Source of the DNA: Synechococcus sp. BIOS-E4-1
Lineage (GTDB): Bacteria; Cyanobacteriota; Cyanobacteriia; PCC-6307; Cyanobiaceae
Length of the DNA stretch: 64,000 nt
Direction of reading: 5' to 3'
Assembly: GCF_014279995.1 (NCBI RefSeq)
Contig: NZ_CP047935.1
Coordinates: 1,323,494-1,387,493, forward strand
Numbering within the stretch: the stretch's first letter is position 1; each line of letters opens with the position of its first letter. The translations under genes were made by a program, and so were the position numbers. The notes below the pieces were generated by a model, which saw only the letters and a program-made list of their open reading frames with translations, was not told where the DNA came from and searched no databases. Below, piece after piece: positions 52,254-61,178 of the stretch.

Positions 52254-52610
52254 TCACAAGGCATTCCCGCTCTTCGTGTGTCGCTTGATGCGTGTCAGCA
52301 GCCTTGTGGTGAGCTTGTCACGGCTGTCGCTTGAATACCCCCAGATTCGCAGTTGTCTGCCCAGCTGACGCAGCGATGACAGATTCATCGAGGCCAGCTG
52401 CAGCTCCGGCAGCGTTCTCCAGGCTCTGGAGGCGATCGGCAGGGTGGAACGTCGTTTGTTGTCTCCAAGACTCAAGGTTCCATCAGCGATCCACTCCGGA
52501 ATCAGCACCACCAGCACTGCGATCAAGCCATAGAGCTCCACCAGGCCGCTCGGCAGTGGATGCAGACGTCGAGGTGGCTTTTGCTCAGGAATGGTGGGCA
52601 CGCCGTGCAA
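52254..52610 (-). CDS. Small membrane-associated hypothetical protein
   Basis: 118 residues, TTG start at 52610 (a GTG start near 52601 is possible). One hydrophobic helix (LVELYGLIAVLVVLIPEWIA) is followed by a basic C-terminal helical region (LRQLGRQLRIWGYSSDSRDK; LTTRLLTRIKRHTK), vaguely SAP-like. Unrecognised. Lies just upstream of tRNA-Pro on the same strand. Confidence 0.55.
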   Translation of the reverse strand: MHGVPTIPEQKPPRRLHPLPSGLVELYGLIAVLVVLIPEWIADGTLSLGDNKRRSTLPIASRAWRTLPELQLASMNLSSLRQLGRQLRIWGYSSDSRDKLTTRLLTRIKRHTKSGNAL

Positions 52611-52667
52611 GGTGTTCCAGTCGCTCCCAACCTTGCCAGGTCGGTTTAACCAGATGGGAGGGAGTGG

Positions 52668-52901
52668 TCAGATCGGCATGGTTCCCTTCGCCAAAGTTCC
52701 CCTCGCCAGAGTTGCCCTCGACAGAGTTGCACTCGACGGGGGCGAGATGACCTGGGCAGGAGGGGCAGGGGATGGATCGCGCCAGAGAAAAGGACGCTCT
52801 TGATCCGACCGGGGTTTCAGGGAGAAGGCCACGGCGAAGACCAGGACCACCGTCAGTGCAATGACGGCGATCACCACCCTGTCGGGAAGGGAGTCGTTCA
52901 T
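52668..52901 (-). CDS. Small single-helix membrane protein with pentapeptide-like tail
   Basis: 77 residues. N-terminal transmembrane helix VVIAVIALTVVLVFAVAFSL, proline-rich linker, then a tail of SRATL-ARGTL-AKGT arising from tandem 15-bp repeats. Start ATG 52901 overlaps the msrA stop by 4 bp, so it is coupled to msrA. Unrecognised. Confidence 0.55.
   Translation of the reverse strand: MNDSLPDRVVIAVIALTVVLVFAVAFSLKPRSDQERPFLWRDPSPAPPAQVISPPSSATLSRATLARGTLAKGTMPI
52678..52740. repeat. Four imperfect 15-bp tandem repeats
   Basis: Units GTTCCCTTCGCCAAA, GTTCCCCTCGCCAGA, GTTGCCCTCGACAGA and GTTGCACTCGACGGG. They lie inside the small membrane-protein gene and keep its frame. Confidence 0.85.
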
Positions 52902-53623
52902 GTCTGCAGCTGGATCGGACTGTTGTCACCTCGCAGGACGCAGTGACTGATGCTCCAGTCGTAATGGCTCCAGACCTGACTGGGCAAGCGGTAGTCGGCT
53001 GCTTCAAAGGCGCCGAGGTTGATCCCTGTGGGCATGGCGGAGCAGTAAGGCCTGCTGCCGGGACGTGCAAGATATTGCTGGTGGTAATTCTCGGCGAAAT
53101 GGAAGGTGCGGTCAGCTGCGATTTCGGTCGTGATGCTGTCCCGTTCGGCCTGGGTGAGGGCCTGTTGATACCAGTCACGACTGGTCAGGGCCAGTTGCAT
53201 CTGCCTGGGGGTGGTGGTGTAGATCGCTGATCGGTACTGGCTGCCCTGGTCATTGCCCTGACGGTCTCCCTGTGTGGGGTCATGACATTCCCAGAACAGC
53301 TTGAGCAGATCGCTGACGTCGATGGCTGGGGTGCTGTAGACCACGCGGACCACTTCGGTGTGTCCAGTCCGTCCACTGCAGACCTGCTCATAGCTGGGAG
53401 CTGGAGTCTGGCCGCCGGCATAGCCAACTGCCGTGGACACAACACCCGGTAGACGCCAGAAACCTTTTTCAGCGCCCCAGAAGCATCCGCAGCCGAAAAC
53501 AATTTCCTCCTGGTCCTCCATCAGCGGTGCCTTGAGTGGCGTTCCGAGAACAACGTGACGCTCGTCGCTGTTGCCGTCTGATTGTCCCTGCTGAGAACCC
53601 GTGAGCCAGTTGGGCAGCATCAC
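52898..53623 (-). CDS. msrA: Peptide methionine sulfoxide reductase A
   Basis: 241 residues. Catalytic motif IVFGCGCFWGAEKGFWRLPG, then SYEQVCSGRTGHTEVVRVVY and FWECHDPTQGDRQGNDQGSQ, plus FAENYHQQYL near the end. It reduces methionine-S-sulfoxide in oxidised proteins. The extra 40 N-terminal residues before the catalytic Cys are common in cyanobacteria. Confidence 0.95.
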   Translation of the reverse strand: MMLPNWLTGSQQGQSDGNSDERHVVLGTPLKAPLMEDQEEIVFGCGCFWGAEKGFWRLPGVVSTAVGYAGGQTPAPSYEQVCSGRTGHTEVVRVVYSTPAIDVSDLLKLFWECHDPTQGDRQGNDQGSQYRSAIYTTTPRQMQLALTSRDWYQQALTQAERDSITTEIAADRTFHFAENYHQQYLARPGSRPYCSAMPTGINLGAFEAADYRLPSQVWSHYDWSISHCVLRGDNSPIQLQT

Positions 53624-53644
53624 ATTCTTGTCTGTTCGGCAACC

Positions 53645-53896
53645 TTAGGCAGATGTCATCGGATCCAGGCGGATGTGATTGAGCAGTGTGGTGACGAAGG
53701 CGAACAGCAGAAACGGAACGCTGAGTACAAGAATTAAACCGACTCCCACCAGGGCAAACACCGGTCTTGAAGACCCCATGAGAGCCAGTCCTGCGGCAAG
53801 GCTCACAAAGATCACGGCCATCCAAGCCAAAATCTGTCCGTAGATATCCCCGAACGTCAGGGTGCAGCGGACCGAGAAAGGGGTACCTGACGTCAT
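53645..53896 (-). CDS. Small two-helix membrane protein
   Basis: 83 residues with two hydrophobic helices (LAWMAVIFVSLAAGLALMG and VFALVGVGLILVLSVPFLLF). Charged N-terminus TFGDIYGQ. Conserved-looking in picocyanobacteria, function unknown. Stop at 53645, 21 bp from the msrA start. Confidence 0.65.
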   Translation of the reverse strand: MTSGTPFSVRCTLTFGDIYGQILAWMAVIFVSLAAGLALMGSSRPVFALVGVGLILVLSVPFLLFAFVTTLLNHIRLDPMTSA

Positions 53897-53968
53897 GGTT
53901 CGGCAGCAGAGACTCCAGCTAAGCCGAGGCTGGAGGGTTTGTCGCCCGTAAGTTGCACAACCTTTGCG

Positions 53969-55720
53969 TCAGGCCACCGTTTCCAGCCGTTCAGCCGCCT
54001 GTTCCCGTTCCCACAGACTCCGGTAGAGGCCCTTTTCCCTGATCAGATCGGAATGGTGCCCCTGTTGCACCAATCGCCCCTGATCCAGCACCAGGATCCT
54101 GTCGCATGCCGCGGCTGCCGACAGTTGATGGCTGATCATCACAATCGTGCGCTGCGTCTGGCGTCGCACCGAGGCGAGAATTTCGGCTGCTGTGTTGTTG
54201 TCAACGCTTGCCAGCGCGTCGTCCAGGACCAGAACAGGAGCTTTGAGCAGCAAAGCCCTGCCCAGGGCGGTGCGCTGCCTCTGGCCTCCACTGAGGGTGA
54301 TCCCGCGTTCGCCGACAAGGGTGTTCATGCCATCGGGAAATCCGCGCACATCTCCCAGTAAGCGGGCCTGTTCAGCCGCTGCCTCAACCCGTTGCATGTC
54401 GGCTTCGGGTTCGCCGTAGCGAAGGTTGTCCGCCAGGCTGCTTGTGAACAGGTAACCCTCCTGGGGGACGAGGGCGATCTGTTCACGCAGGTCGTCCAGG
54501 CGCAAGTTGGTGATGTCATGTCCATCAAGGAACAGCTGATGGGCTGGCACCTCCACCATGCGGCCCAGAGCACGTGCCAGCGTGGTCTTGCCACAGCCAA
54601 CTGGACCGACGACGGCCACCAGTTCTCCAGAGCGAATCTGGAAACTGAGGCCGTTAAGGGTGTCGCAATCGGATCCGTCGTAGCGGATGTGCAGATTGCG
54701 AGCTTGCAGTTCTCCGCGCACGGGAAGTTTCAGATGCTCCGGTTCGTGCGGATCACTGATCAGCGGTCGGCGCGACAACAGTTCCTCGACTCGCTCCAGG
54801 CTCACCTGTCCGGTTTGGAAGGTGTTCAGCGTGAAACCAAGCAGAGCGGTGGGAAACACGAGTTGCCCCACGTAAAAGATCAGGGCGACCAGGCCGCCGA
54901 TCGACAGGGTTCCTTGCTGGAGCTGGCCGCTTCCGAGTGCAAGCAGCAGCAACAGGGAGATGGATGAGATTCCCTCCAGCAGGGGGAAAAGGGTGCTGCG
55001 CGTGCGTGCCAGCTGAATGGCCGTATCGCGATATCCGCGGTTGCGGGAACTGAATGCATTCAGCTCCTGCTGTTCCTGGCTGTAGATCTTGATGGCTGCG
55101 ATGCCTGAAAGGTCTTCCTGGATCAGTTCACTGAGACCTGCCAGTTCTTCCTGCTGGCGCCGCTGTTCTCGCATCATGCGGCCTCCGAACAGGCGAACGG
55201 CGCCGAGCATCACTGGATAAGGGGAGATTGCAGCAACGGTGAGAACGGGATCAATCGCCAGCATGGCCGGCAGCGTGAAGGTGTAGGCCAGAACGGTGTT
55301 CGTCAGACTCAGCACGGCAAAACCCAGCAGGCGCCTGACGTTCTCGACATCGCTTGTGGCACGGCTGATCACTTCACCGCTGCCCGTTTGCTGGACCCAA
55401 CCGGGCTCCTGCTGGAGCATTTGATCAAACAGCTTCTGACGAAGCTCAACTTCCACCTGGCGCCCGACTCCGAAGACCAGCTGGCGCGAAATGAGCCTCG
55501 CCACCCCCATGCTCGTGGCGAGCAGCACAATCCAGCCCGCCTGTGCCAGTACATCCGAAAAGGCGAAACCCTCCTGCAGGTCATCAATCACCCGTCGGAT
55601 CTCGAGGGGGATGGTGACGCTGAGAATGTTCACGACGACCAGAGCGATCGCACCCATCAGCACCGTGCGTCGATGGGGTTTCAGGTAGCGGCCGATCAGA
55701 TCGAGGCGGAAAGGGGCCAT
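53969..55720 (-). CDS. ABC exporter, fused permease-ATPase (MsbA-like)
   Basis: 583 residues: six predicted membrane helices in the first 310, then the ATPase: Walker A AVVGPVGCGKTTLARALG, signature TLSGGQRQRTALGRALLLK, Walker B VLVLDDALASVDNNT, and switch His in VMISHQLSAAAACD. A homodimeric exporter; substrate cannot be told (lipid, drug or peptide). No N-terminal C39 peptidase domain, so it is not a Nif11-peptide processing transporter of the LahT/PCAT type. Confidence 0.9.
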   Translation of the reverse strand: MAPFRLDLIGRYLKPHRRTVLMGAIALVVVNILSVTIPLEIRRVIDDLQEGFAFSDVLAQAGWIVLLATSMGVARLISRQLVFGVGRQVEVELRQKLFDQMLQQEPGWVQQTGSGEVISRATSDVENVRRLLGFAVLSLTNTVLAYTFTLPAMLAIDPVLTVAAISPYPVMLGAVRLFGGRMMREQRRQQEELAGLSELIQEDLSGIAAIKIYSQEQQELNAFSSRNRGYRDTAIQLARTRSTLFPLLEGISSISLLLLLALGSGQLQQGTLSIGGLVALIFYVGQLVFPTALLGFTLNTFQTGQVSLERVEELLSRRPLISDPHEPEHLKLPVRGELQARNLHIRYDGSDCDTLNGLSFQIRSGELVAVVGPVGCGKTTLARALGRMVEVPAHQLFLDGHDITNLRLDDLREQIALVPQEGYLFTSSLADNLRYGEPEADMQRVEAAAEQARLLGDVRGFPDGMNTLVGERGITLSGGQRQRTALGRALLLKAPVLVLDDALASVDNNTAAEILASVRRQTQRTIVMISHQLSAAAACDRILVLDQGRLVQQGHHSDLIREKGLYRSLWEREQAAERLETVA

Positions 55721-55858
55721 CGCGAACCCTGCACAATGAACAACCTAGGCATTGAGCTGATCCTCAGGAGAGCACCCAGACCCTGGAACGGTTGAGATTG
55801 GCGTCGAACTGGCCATCGCATCTTTTTTAAGGGATAGTGTTGATGTCCCCATCACCCG

Positions 55859-55889
55859 GCCCGGAGTGCATCTGCACCCGGGCTTTTTT
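55859..55889 (+). terminator. Strong terminator in the leader of trpD
   Basis: GCCCGGAGTGC-ATCT-GCACCCGGGC plus TTTTTT, about 40 bp before the trpD ATG. It lies between the divergent ABC gene and trpD, so it ends either a short leader transcript (attenuator) or a small RNA. Confidence 0.8.
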
Positions 55890-55928
55890 CTGTCCGCCGA
55901 TCCCCAAGGCTCCAGGCCTCTTATTCCC

Positions 55929-56975
55929 ATGGTCTCCCAATGCCCTTCCTGGCCTCAGACACTGGAGCTTCTGCTGAACGGAGGCGTGCTCGTTCCTGAC
56001 CAGGCAGCGGCCTTGATGAGAGCCTGGCTCTGCGAGGAACTCACTCCTGTGCAGACAGGGGCTTTTCTGGCTGCCATTCGGGCCCGTGGTGTCAACGGCG
56101 GTGAACTCGGAGCCATGGCGGCCGTGTTGCGTGAAGCCTGTCCTCTGCCAGGGGCACGCCCGGAACTGCTGATGGTGGATACCTGCGGCACGGGGGGTGA
56201 CGGGGCGGACACCTTCAACATCTCCACCGCCGTGGCGTTTACGGCCGCAGCCTGCGGTGCCCATGTGGCCAAGCACGGCAATCGAAGCGCCAGCGGCAAG
56301 GTGGGCTCAGCGGATGTGCTCGAAGGTCTAGGCCTGCATCTGCAGGCACCAGCTGCACAGGTGGTGGAGGCTCTCTCTCAGGCTGGAGTGACCTTCTTGT
56401 TCGCGCCGGCATGGCATCCGGCTCTGGTGAACCTGGCGCCACTGCGCCGCAGTCTTGGCGTTCGCACCGTGTTCAATCTTTTAGGCCCTCTTGTGAATCC
56501 CCTGAGACCCAACGGTCAGGTGCTGGGCGTGGCCACTGAGGACCTCCTGGATCCAATGGCGGAGGCACTGCAGAGTCTTCGCCAGGAACGGGCCGTTGTG
56601 GTTCACGGAGCCGGCGGTCTGGATGAAGCGTCACTTGCGGGACCCAATTCCCTGCGCATTCTCGAAAAGGGAGTGCTGCGCTCAGAGTCCATTTCACCTG
56701 GAGATCTCGGTCTTCAGGTGGCACCGCTCGAAGCGCTGCGCGGCGGAGATCTTGCCTGCAATCAGGCGATCCTGAGTGATCTGCTCCAGGGGCGAGGCAC
56801 CCAGGCCCAGGCCGAAGTGGTTGCCTTCAACTGCGCTCTGGCGCTTTGGGTGGCCGGTGTGGAAGTGGATCTGAAGTCCGGTGCCCAGCGAGCACTTTCG
56901 GCTCTGCGTGATGGCCTTGCCTGGGAGCGTCTTGAGCAGTTGCGCCTCGGACTGACCCCCGCCGAGGGAGGATGA
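55929..56975 (+). CDS. trpD: Anthranilate phosphoribosyltransferase
   Basis: 348 residues from ATG 55929, placing the start after the leader hairpin; the longer frame (55866) crosses the hairpin and is not family-like. Tryptophan synthesis, joining anthranilate to PRPP. Motifs [20 protein letters not shown] and [20 protein letters not shown] are diagnostic. carA follows by 34 bp, giving a trpD-carA pair. Confidence 0.94.
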   Translation: MVSQCPSWPQTLELLLNGGVLVPDQAAALMRAWLCEELTPVQTGAFLAAIRARGVNGGELGAMAAVLREACPLPGARPELLMVDTCGTGGDGADTFNISTAVAFTAAACGAHVAKHGNRSASGKVGSADVLEGLGLHLQAPAAQVVEALSQAGVTFLFAPAWHPALVNLAPLRRSLGVRTVFNLLGPLVNPLRPNGQVLGVATEDLLDPMAEALQSLRQERAVVVHGAGGLDEASLAGPNSLRILEKGVLRSESISPGDLGLQVAPLEALRGGDLACNQAILSDLLQGRGTQAQAEVVAFNCALALWVAGVEVDLKSGAQRALSALRDGLAWERLEQLRLGLTPAEGG

Positions 56976-57009
56976 GTGCTCCAGCGTTGTTGAGGAGATT
57001 CGTCTGCTG

Positions 57010-58152
57010 ATGACTGCTTCATCCAGTGAGTCGGCATGGCTGGTGCTGGCCGATGGCACTGTCTTCTCCGGACTGCCCTGTGGCGCCGGTGGCAGCGTGG
57101 TCGGTGAGGTTGTTTTCAACACCGGCATGACCGGGTACCAGGAGGTGATGACGGATCCCAGCTATTCCGGACAGCTGGTCACCTTCACCTACCCGGAGCT
57201 GGGAAACACCGGGGTCAATCCCGATGATCAGGAGGCCGACAAGCCGCACGCCCAAGGTCTGATCGCCCGCCAGTTGTCGCCGGCGGCCAGCAACTGGCGC
57301 TCGCGTCAGAGTCTGCAGGACTGGTTGGAGGCCCATGGCGTTGTTGGTATCCATGGCATCGACACCCGCGCCCTGGTTCGCCATCTGCGTGAAACAGGTG
57401 CCATGAACGGGGTGATCAGTTCCGATGGACGGTCGCCTGCTGAGCTGCTTGAGGTGGTGCGTTCAGCGCCCTCGATGGAAGGTCTGAATCTCGCCGACAA
57501 GGTTTCGACAACCACTTCATATGAGTGGAACGCTCCCTGTGCAGTGGATTTCGACAGACGTTTGCAAAGTGGCCGACCGGACAGTCCGTACCGCGTCGTC
57601 GCGATCGATTTCGGCATCAAGCGCGCCATCCTCGATCGATTGGTCAGTCATGGTTGTGACGTGACAGTCATGCCGGCAGCCTCTGATCTGCAGAGCGTGC
57701 TGGCTTGCAAGCCTGAGGGTGTGTTTCTGTCCAACGGACCGGGTGATCCGGCTGCCGTCAGTGACGGGATCGCTCTGGCCCGCGGCCTGATTCAGCAGCG
57801 AGATCTTCCCTTGTTCGGCATCTGCCTCGGCCATCAGATTCTCGGACTGGCCATGGGGGGCACCACCTTCAAACTCGGCTATGGGCATCGCGGTCTCAAC
57901 CATCCCTGCGGAACCACCGGGCAGGTGGAGATCACGAGTCAAAACCATGGGTTTGCCCTGGATGCGGCGAGTCTCCCTGCCGAGAGCATCGAGGTGACCC
58001 ACCTCAATCTCAACGACCGCACCGTGGCAGCGATGGCCCATCGGCAGCAGCCGCTGTTTGGCGTGCAATATCACCCTGAGGCGAGTCCTGGCCCCCACGA
58101 TGCCGATCATCATTTCGCCCGTTTCGTTTCGCTGATGTCAGATCGACGCTGA
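57010..58152 (+). CDS. carA: Carbamoyl-phosphate synthase small subunit
   Basis: 380 residues. Glutamine amidotransferase with the nucleophile in [17 protein letters not shown] and the [15 protein letters not shown] His/Glu. The N-terminal CPSase_sm domain ([36 protein letters not shown]) is complete. It hydrolyses glutamine to supply ammonia to CarB, which is not in the window. Confidence 0.95.
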   Translation: MTASSSESAWLVLADGTVFSGLPCGAGGSVVGEVVFNTGMTGYQEVMTDPSYSGQLVTFTYPELGNTGVNPDDQEADKPHAQGLIARQLSPAASNWRSRQSLQDWLEAHGVVGIHGIDTRALVRHLRETGAMNGVISSDGRSPAELLEVVRSAPSMEGLNLADKVSTTTSYEWNAPCAVDFDRRLQSGRPDSPYRVVAIDFGIKRAILDRLVSHGCDVTVMPAASDLQSVLACKPEGVFLSNGPGDPAAVSDGIALARGLIQQRDLPLFGICLGHQILGLAMGGTTFKLGYGHRGLNHPCGTTGQVEITSQNHGFALDAASLPAESIEVTHLNLNDRTVAAMAHRQQPLFGVQYHPEASPGPHDADHHFARFVSLMSDRR

Positions 58153-58222
58153 TGCGTGGTCTGTCTCGAAGAGCATCACTACACTTCGCACGACGACGAC
58201 GCAACATGGGGGGTCTGGTCCC

Positions 58223-58588
58223 ATCACTGAACTGCAGCGACTGACGGTTTCGCTCCGTGGAGGCTTTGAGCAGAAGGATGGCTGCCTGGTGTTTCATTTC
58301 ACCGGCCAGTTGGATGCCTACTCCGAAAAGCAGTTCATCACTTATGTGATGGATGTTTTGAAGGCCAATGCCTTTCCGGCTGTCTTTGACCTGAGCAAAA
58401 TCGACTTTCTCGATTCCTCGGGTCTCGGAGCCCTTGTGCAGCTGGCCAAACAATGCAAAGACGCCAAGCGCAGCTTCGTGGTGGTTGGCAATGCCCGTGT
58501 CACCCAGACCGTGAAACTGGTCCGACTGGAATCATTCCTTCATCTGGTGAATGATTTGGAGACGGCTTACACCCAGCTTGCTGCTTGA
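58223..58588 (+). CDS. STAS-domain anti-sigma-antagonist-like protein
   Basis: About 121 residues. The STAS core is clear: LVFHFTGQLDAYSEKQFITY then VFDLSKIDFLDSSGLGALVQ (the phosphorylatable Ser region of SpoIIAA-type proteins). The only canonical start is GTG 58289, which would cut off the first beta strand. The family-like N-terminus TELQRLTVSLRGGFEQKDGC extends in frame to an ATC at 58223, so the start may be non-canonical. Probably part of a partner-switching regulator. Confidence 0.75.
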   Translation: MTELQRLTVSLRGGFEQKDGCLVFHFTGQLDAYSEKQFITYVMDVLKANAFPAVFDLSKIDFLDSSGLGALVQLAKQCKDAKRSFVVVGNARVTQTVKLVRLESFLHLVNDLETAYTQLAA

Positions 58589-58995
58589 GCGACTGGATCC
58601 GGCTGCAGCACTCTCTTCCGGCAGGCGCCACCGATCTAGGCGCCCTGCAGCTCGCCTGGCTCGGAGATGCCGTCTGGGAGCTTCATCAGCGTTTGCGGCA
58701 TTGCCGACAGGCGGGACGATCCAAAGATCTGCACAGAGCCGTGGTGGCCGAGGTTCGTGCCGATGCCCAGGCGATTGCCCTCAAGCGGCTTGAGCCCTGG
58801 CTCACTGAGGAGGAGAAAGATCTTGTGCGTCGTGGCCGCAATCGTGCCGGCCGCGGCCCACGCGGGGCCGACCCTGCGGCCTATGGAAAGGCCACGGGGT
58901 TTGAGACAATGGTTGGCTGGCTCTTTTTGCAGAATCCGACGCGGCTTGCCCAGCTTCTGGATCGACTCGAGGAGACCGAATCCGCCCTGTCATAA
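58585..58995 (+). CDS. mrnC: Mini-ribonuclease III
   Basis: 136 residues, TTG start overlapping the previous stop. LQLAWLGDAVWELHQRLRHC is the Mini-III version of the RNase III signature, with Asp for metal binding. The central RRGRNRAGRGPRGADPAAYG and GFETMVGWLFL complete the catalytic half. It lacks a dsRNA-binding domain, as expected. Its role in rRNA maturation is established in Bacillus and assumed here. Confidence 0.9.
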   Translation: MSDWIRLQHSLPAGATDLGALQLAWLGDAVWELHQRLRHCRQAGRSKDLHRAVVAEVRADAQAIALKRLEPWLTEEEKDLVRRGRNRAGRGPRGADPAAYGKATGFETMVGWLFLQNPTRLAQLLDRLEETESALS

Positions 58996-59006
58996 CCATC
59001 GATCCC

Positions 59007-60773
59007 ATGAGCTCCCGTTTTGATCGCCGCCCCGGCCGCCCCTCCCGTGGTGGTGATTCAGCAGGTGGTCGACCCTCTCGTGGCGGGCCTCGTGGTCGTC
59101 GTCCGAGAGTGGATGGCAGTCCTACAGGATCTCGGCGGCGGGAGGCAGACGACAGTCGTACTGAAACGCCCTGGCGTGGATCTCGTGATGGAGAGTTCCG
59201 AGGACGCGGCCCGTCCAGGAATAGCGCATTCCGAGGCGGCCCACGAGAGGCATCAAGACCTGCTGGCCGGGGAGACCGACGTGAAGGGGACCGGCGTTTT
59301 GAACAACGCCGACCGGATGAACGCCGCTTTGAAGACCGTCGTCAGGGTGACCGCCGCTTCGAAAATCGCCGCTCCGACGATCGACGTTTCAGTGAAAGGC
59401 GCTTTGACGATCGCCGTGACGGTGACCGTCGTGAAGGTGACCGTCGTGAAGGTGACCGTCATGATCGAGACCGCCGTGATGGAAACCGGCGTTTGCAAGA
59501 CAGGCGTTTTGAGGACCGCCGCGAAACTGATCAGCGCTTTAAGGGGAGTCGTTCCCAAGACAGACGTTTGACGGACCGTCGTCCTGGAGGCCGTCGCTTC
59601 AGTGATGGCGATTCCCGCAGTCTCCGTCCTGGACGTGCCGAACACCATGATCGTCAGCAGGTTCCAGAACAATCCCGCGGCGAAGCGGCTCCCCATGGGG
59701 CTGATCCCGTGGCAGATGATCTGCTCTGGGGTCGGCATGCCACGCAGGCAGCGCTGGAGGCGGGTCGACCCATCCATCGCATCTGGTGCACCAGTGAGAT
59801 GCGCAGTGCTCCGAAATTCATGCAGCTTCTTCGGGATGCCAAGGCCTCCGGAGTTCTGGTGGAGGAGGTCACCTGGGCGCGTCTGGCTCAGATGACCGGT
59901 GGTGCAGTGCATCAAGGAATCGCTCTGCAGACCGCAGCCGCCGACACCCTGAACCTCCCTGATCTGATTGATGGCTGCAGTGAGCTCAATGAACCTCCAC
60001 TGCTACTGGCCCTGGATGGCCTCACTGATCCCCACAATCTTGGTGCGATCGTCCGTTCCGCTGAAGCCTTGGGGGCGCATGGAGTGGTTCTGCCTCAGCG
60101 CCGCAGTGCAGGTCTCACGGGATCCGTGGCCAAAGTTGCGGCTGGAGCCCTGGAGCATCTGCCTGTCGCGCGGGTTGTCAATCTCAACCGCTCCCTGGAA
60201 ACCCTCAAGGATGCTGGTTATCGCGTGGTTGGTCTTGCCGAGGAAGGTGATCAGACCCTTGAAGAAGTCGATCTGGAAGGACCGCTGGTGGTGGTCACGG
60301 GTTCCGAGGGGCAGGGGCTGTCCATGCTCACCCGTCGGCATTGCGATCAGTTGATTCGTATCCCGTTGCGTGGTGTGACGCCCAGCCTGAACGCTTCCGT
60401 TGCGACGGCGCTCTGCCTGTATGAGGTGGCACGTCGAGGCTGGATGAAGGGGCTTCAGGGCCAGAACCCCTCTCCCCGCATCGTGAGGCCCCAGATCTCC
60501 CCTCCGCCATCGCCGCCGTTGGAGCAACTGGAGGTTTCACAGAACGGAGCGCCCGCTGGATCTCCCGCAGAGTCAGCAACAGCAGTGGCATCAACAGCAG
60601 TGGCATCATCGGCAGAAACATCACCGGTGGAAGCATCCGATACCACTGGGATTCAGCCCTCAGGCGAATCTGATGCCTCTCACTCACTGCCCGAGCAACC
60701 AGGGATTGACCTGCAGATCGAACGTCTTGCGCAGACCGCGGAACCACGCTTTGAAGGCAGCGTTGATCTCTGA
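59007..60773 (+). CDS. rlmB: RlmB/TrmH-type 2'-O-ribose rRNA methyltransferase with long disordered N-terminus
   Basis: 588 residues. Residues about 1-230 are disordered Arg/Asp/Gly repeats (DRRFENRRSDDRRFSERR, DRREGDRREGDRHDRD). The SpoU/TrmH methyltransferase follows: LLWGRHATQAALEAGRPIHR, DGLTDPHNLGAIVRSAEALG, VTGSEGQGLSML and PLRGVTPSLNASVATALCLY, the trefoil-knot SAM site. It methylates a 23S rRNA guanosine in E. coli. A further 110-residue Ser/Pro/Ala-rich tail ends the protein; both extensions are far beyond the usual size. Confidence 0.9.
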   Translation: MSSRFDRRPGRPSRGGDSAGGRPSRGGPRGRRPRVDGSPTGSRRREADDSRTETPWRGSRDGEFRGRGPSRNSAFRGGPREASRPAGRGDRREGDRRFEQRRPDERRFEDRRQGDRRFENRRSDDRRFSERRFDDRRDGDRREGDRREGDRHDRDRRDGNRRLQDRRFEDRRETDQRFKGSRSQDRRLTDRRPGGRRFSDGDSRSLRPGRAEHHDRQQVPEQSRGEAAPHGADPVADDLLWGRHATQAALEAGRPIHRIWCTSEMRSAPKFMQLLRDAKASGVLVEEVTWARLAQMTGGAVHQGIALQTAAADTLNLPDLIDGCSELNEPPLLLALDGLTDPHNLGAIVRSAEALGAHGVVLPQRRSAGLTGSVAKVAAGALEHLPVARVVNLNRSLETLKDAGYRVVGLAEEGDQTLEEVDLEGPLVVVTGSEGQGLSMLTRRHCDQLIRIPLRGVTPSLNASVATALCLYEVARRGWMKGLQGQNPSPRIVRPQISPPPSPPLEQLEVSQNGAPAGSPAESATAVASTAVASSAETSPVEASDTTGIQPSGESDASHSLPEQPGIDLQIERLAQTAEPRFEGSVDL

Positions 60774-60873
60774 ATGCAGGGCGGTGAACTTCAGGGACTC
60801 TGAACAGCGATGGTTGGAATCCTTACGCCAACGGTGAATCAGTGCACAATGACCTTGTCTTTATCGCTCCGCC

Positions 60874-61119
60874 ATGGGCCCTCTGAACCGACCGATGCGC
60901 TCACTTGCCAACGGTCTAGGAATGGCCTGGTGGGCCAGGGTTCAGACCCATGGCCCAGACGTCACCTATTGGTTCGGTCCTTTTGTGCGTCGCTCCACCC
61001 TAGAGCGGGAGCTTCCGGCATTTCTCAGTGATGTGGCTTCGGAATCGCCTGCTTCACTCGATCATTCCTGCGTGCGTTGTCGTCGTTCAGAACCGTTCAC
61101 GATCGAATCTCAGGGCTGA
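60874..61119 (+). CDS. DUF1816 domain protein
   Basis: 81 residues: GMAWWARVQTHGPDVTYWFG then PFVRRSTLERELPAFLSDVA fit the DUF1816 pattern (WW.....P..TY.FGPF) known from cyanobacteria. No membrane helix. Function unknown. Monocistronic between rlmB and gatA. Confidence 0.8.
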   Translation: MGPLNRPMRSLANGLGMAWWARVQTHGPDVTYWFGPFVRRSTLERELPAFLSDVASESPASLDHSCVRCRRSEPFTIESQG

Positions 61120-61178
61120 TTGAGTTCGATGCGAACGCATCTGACTGATAGCGTCTCAGCTGCACGCAAATCCTGACC

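Noticed and set aside
53969-55720. The ABC exporter considered as the transporter that would process the Nif11 peptides.
   Set aside because: It has no N-terminal C39 peptidase domain and lies far from the precursors in a core-gene region.
59020-59571. A 183-residue frame with Thr/Val repeats overlaps rlmB.
   Set aside because: It is an alternative-frame reading of the Arg/Asp repeat DNA of rlmB.
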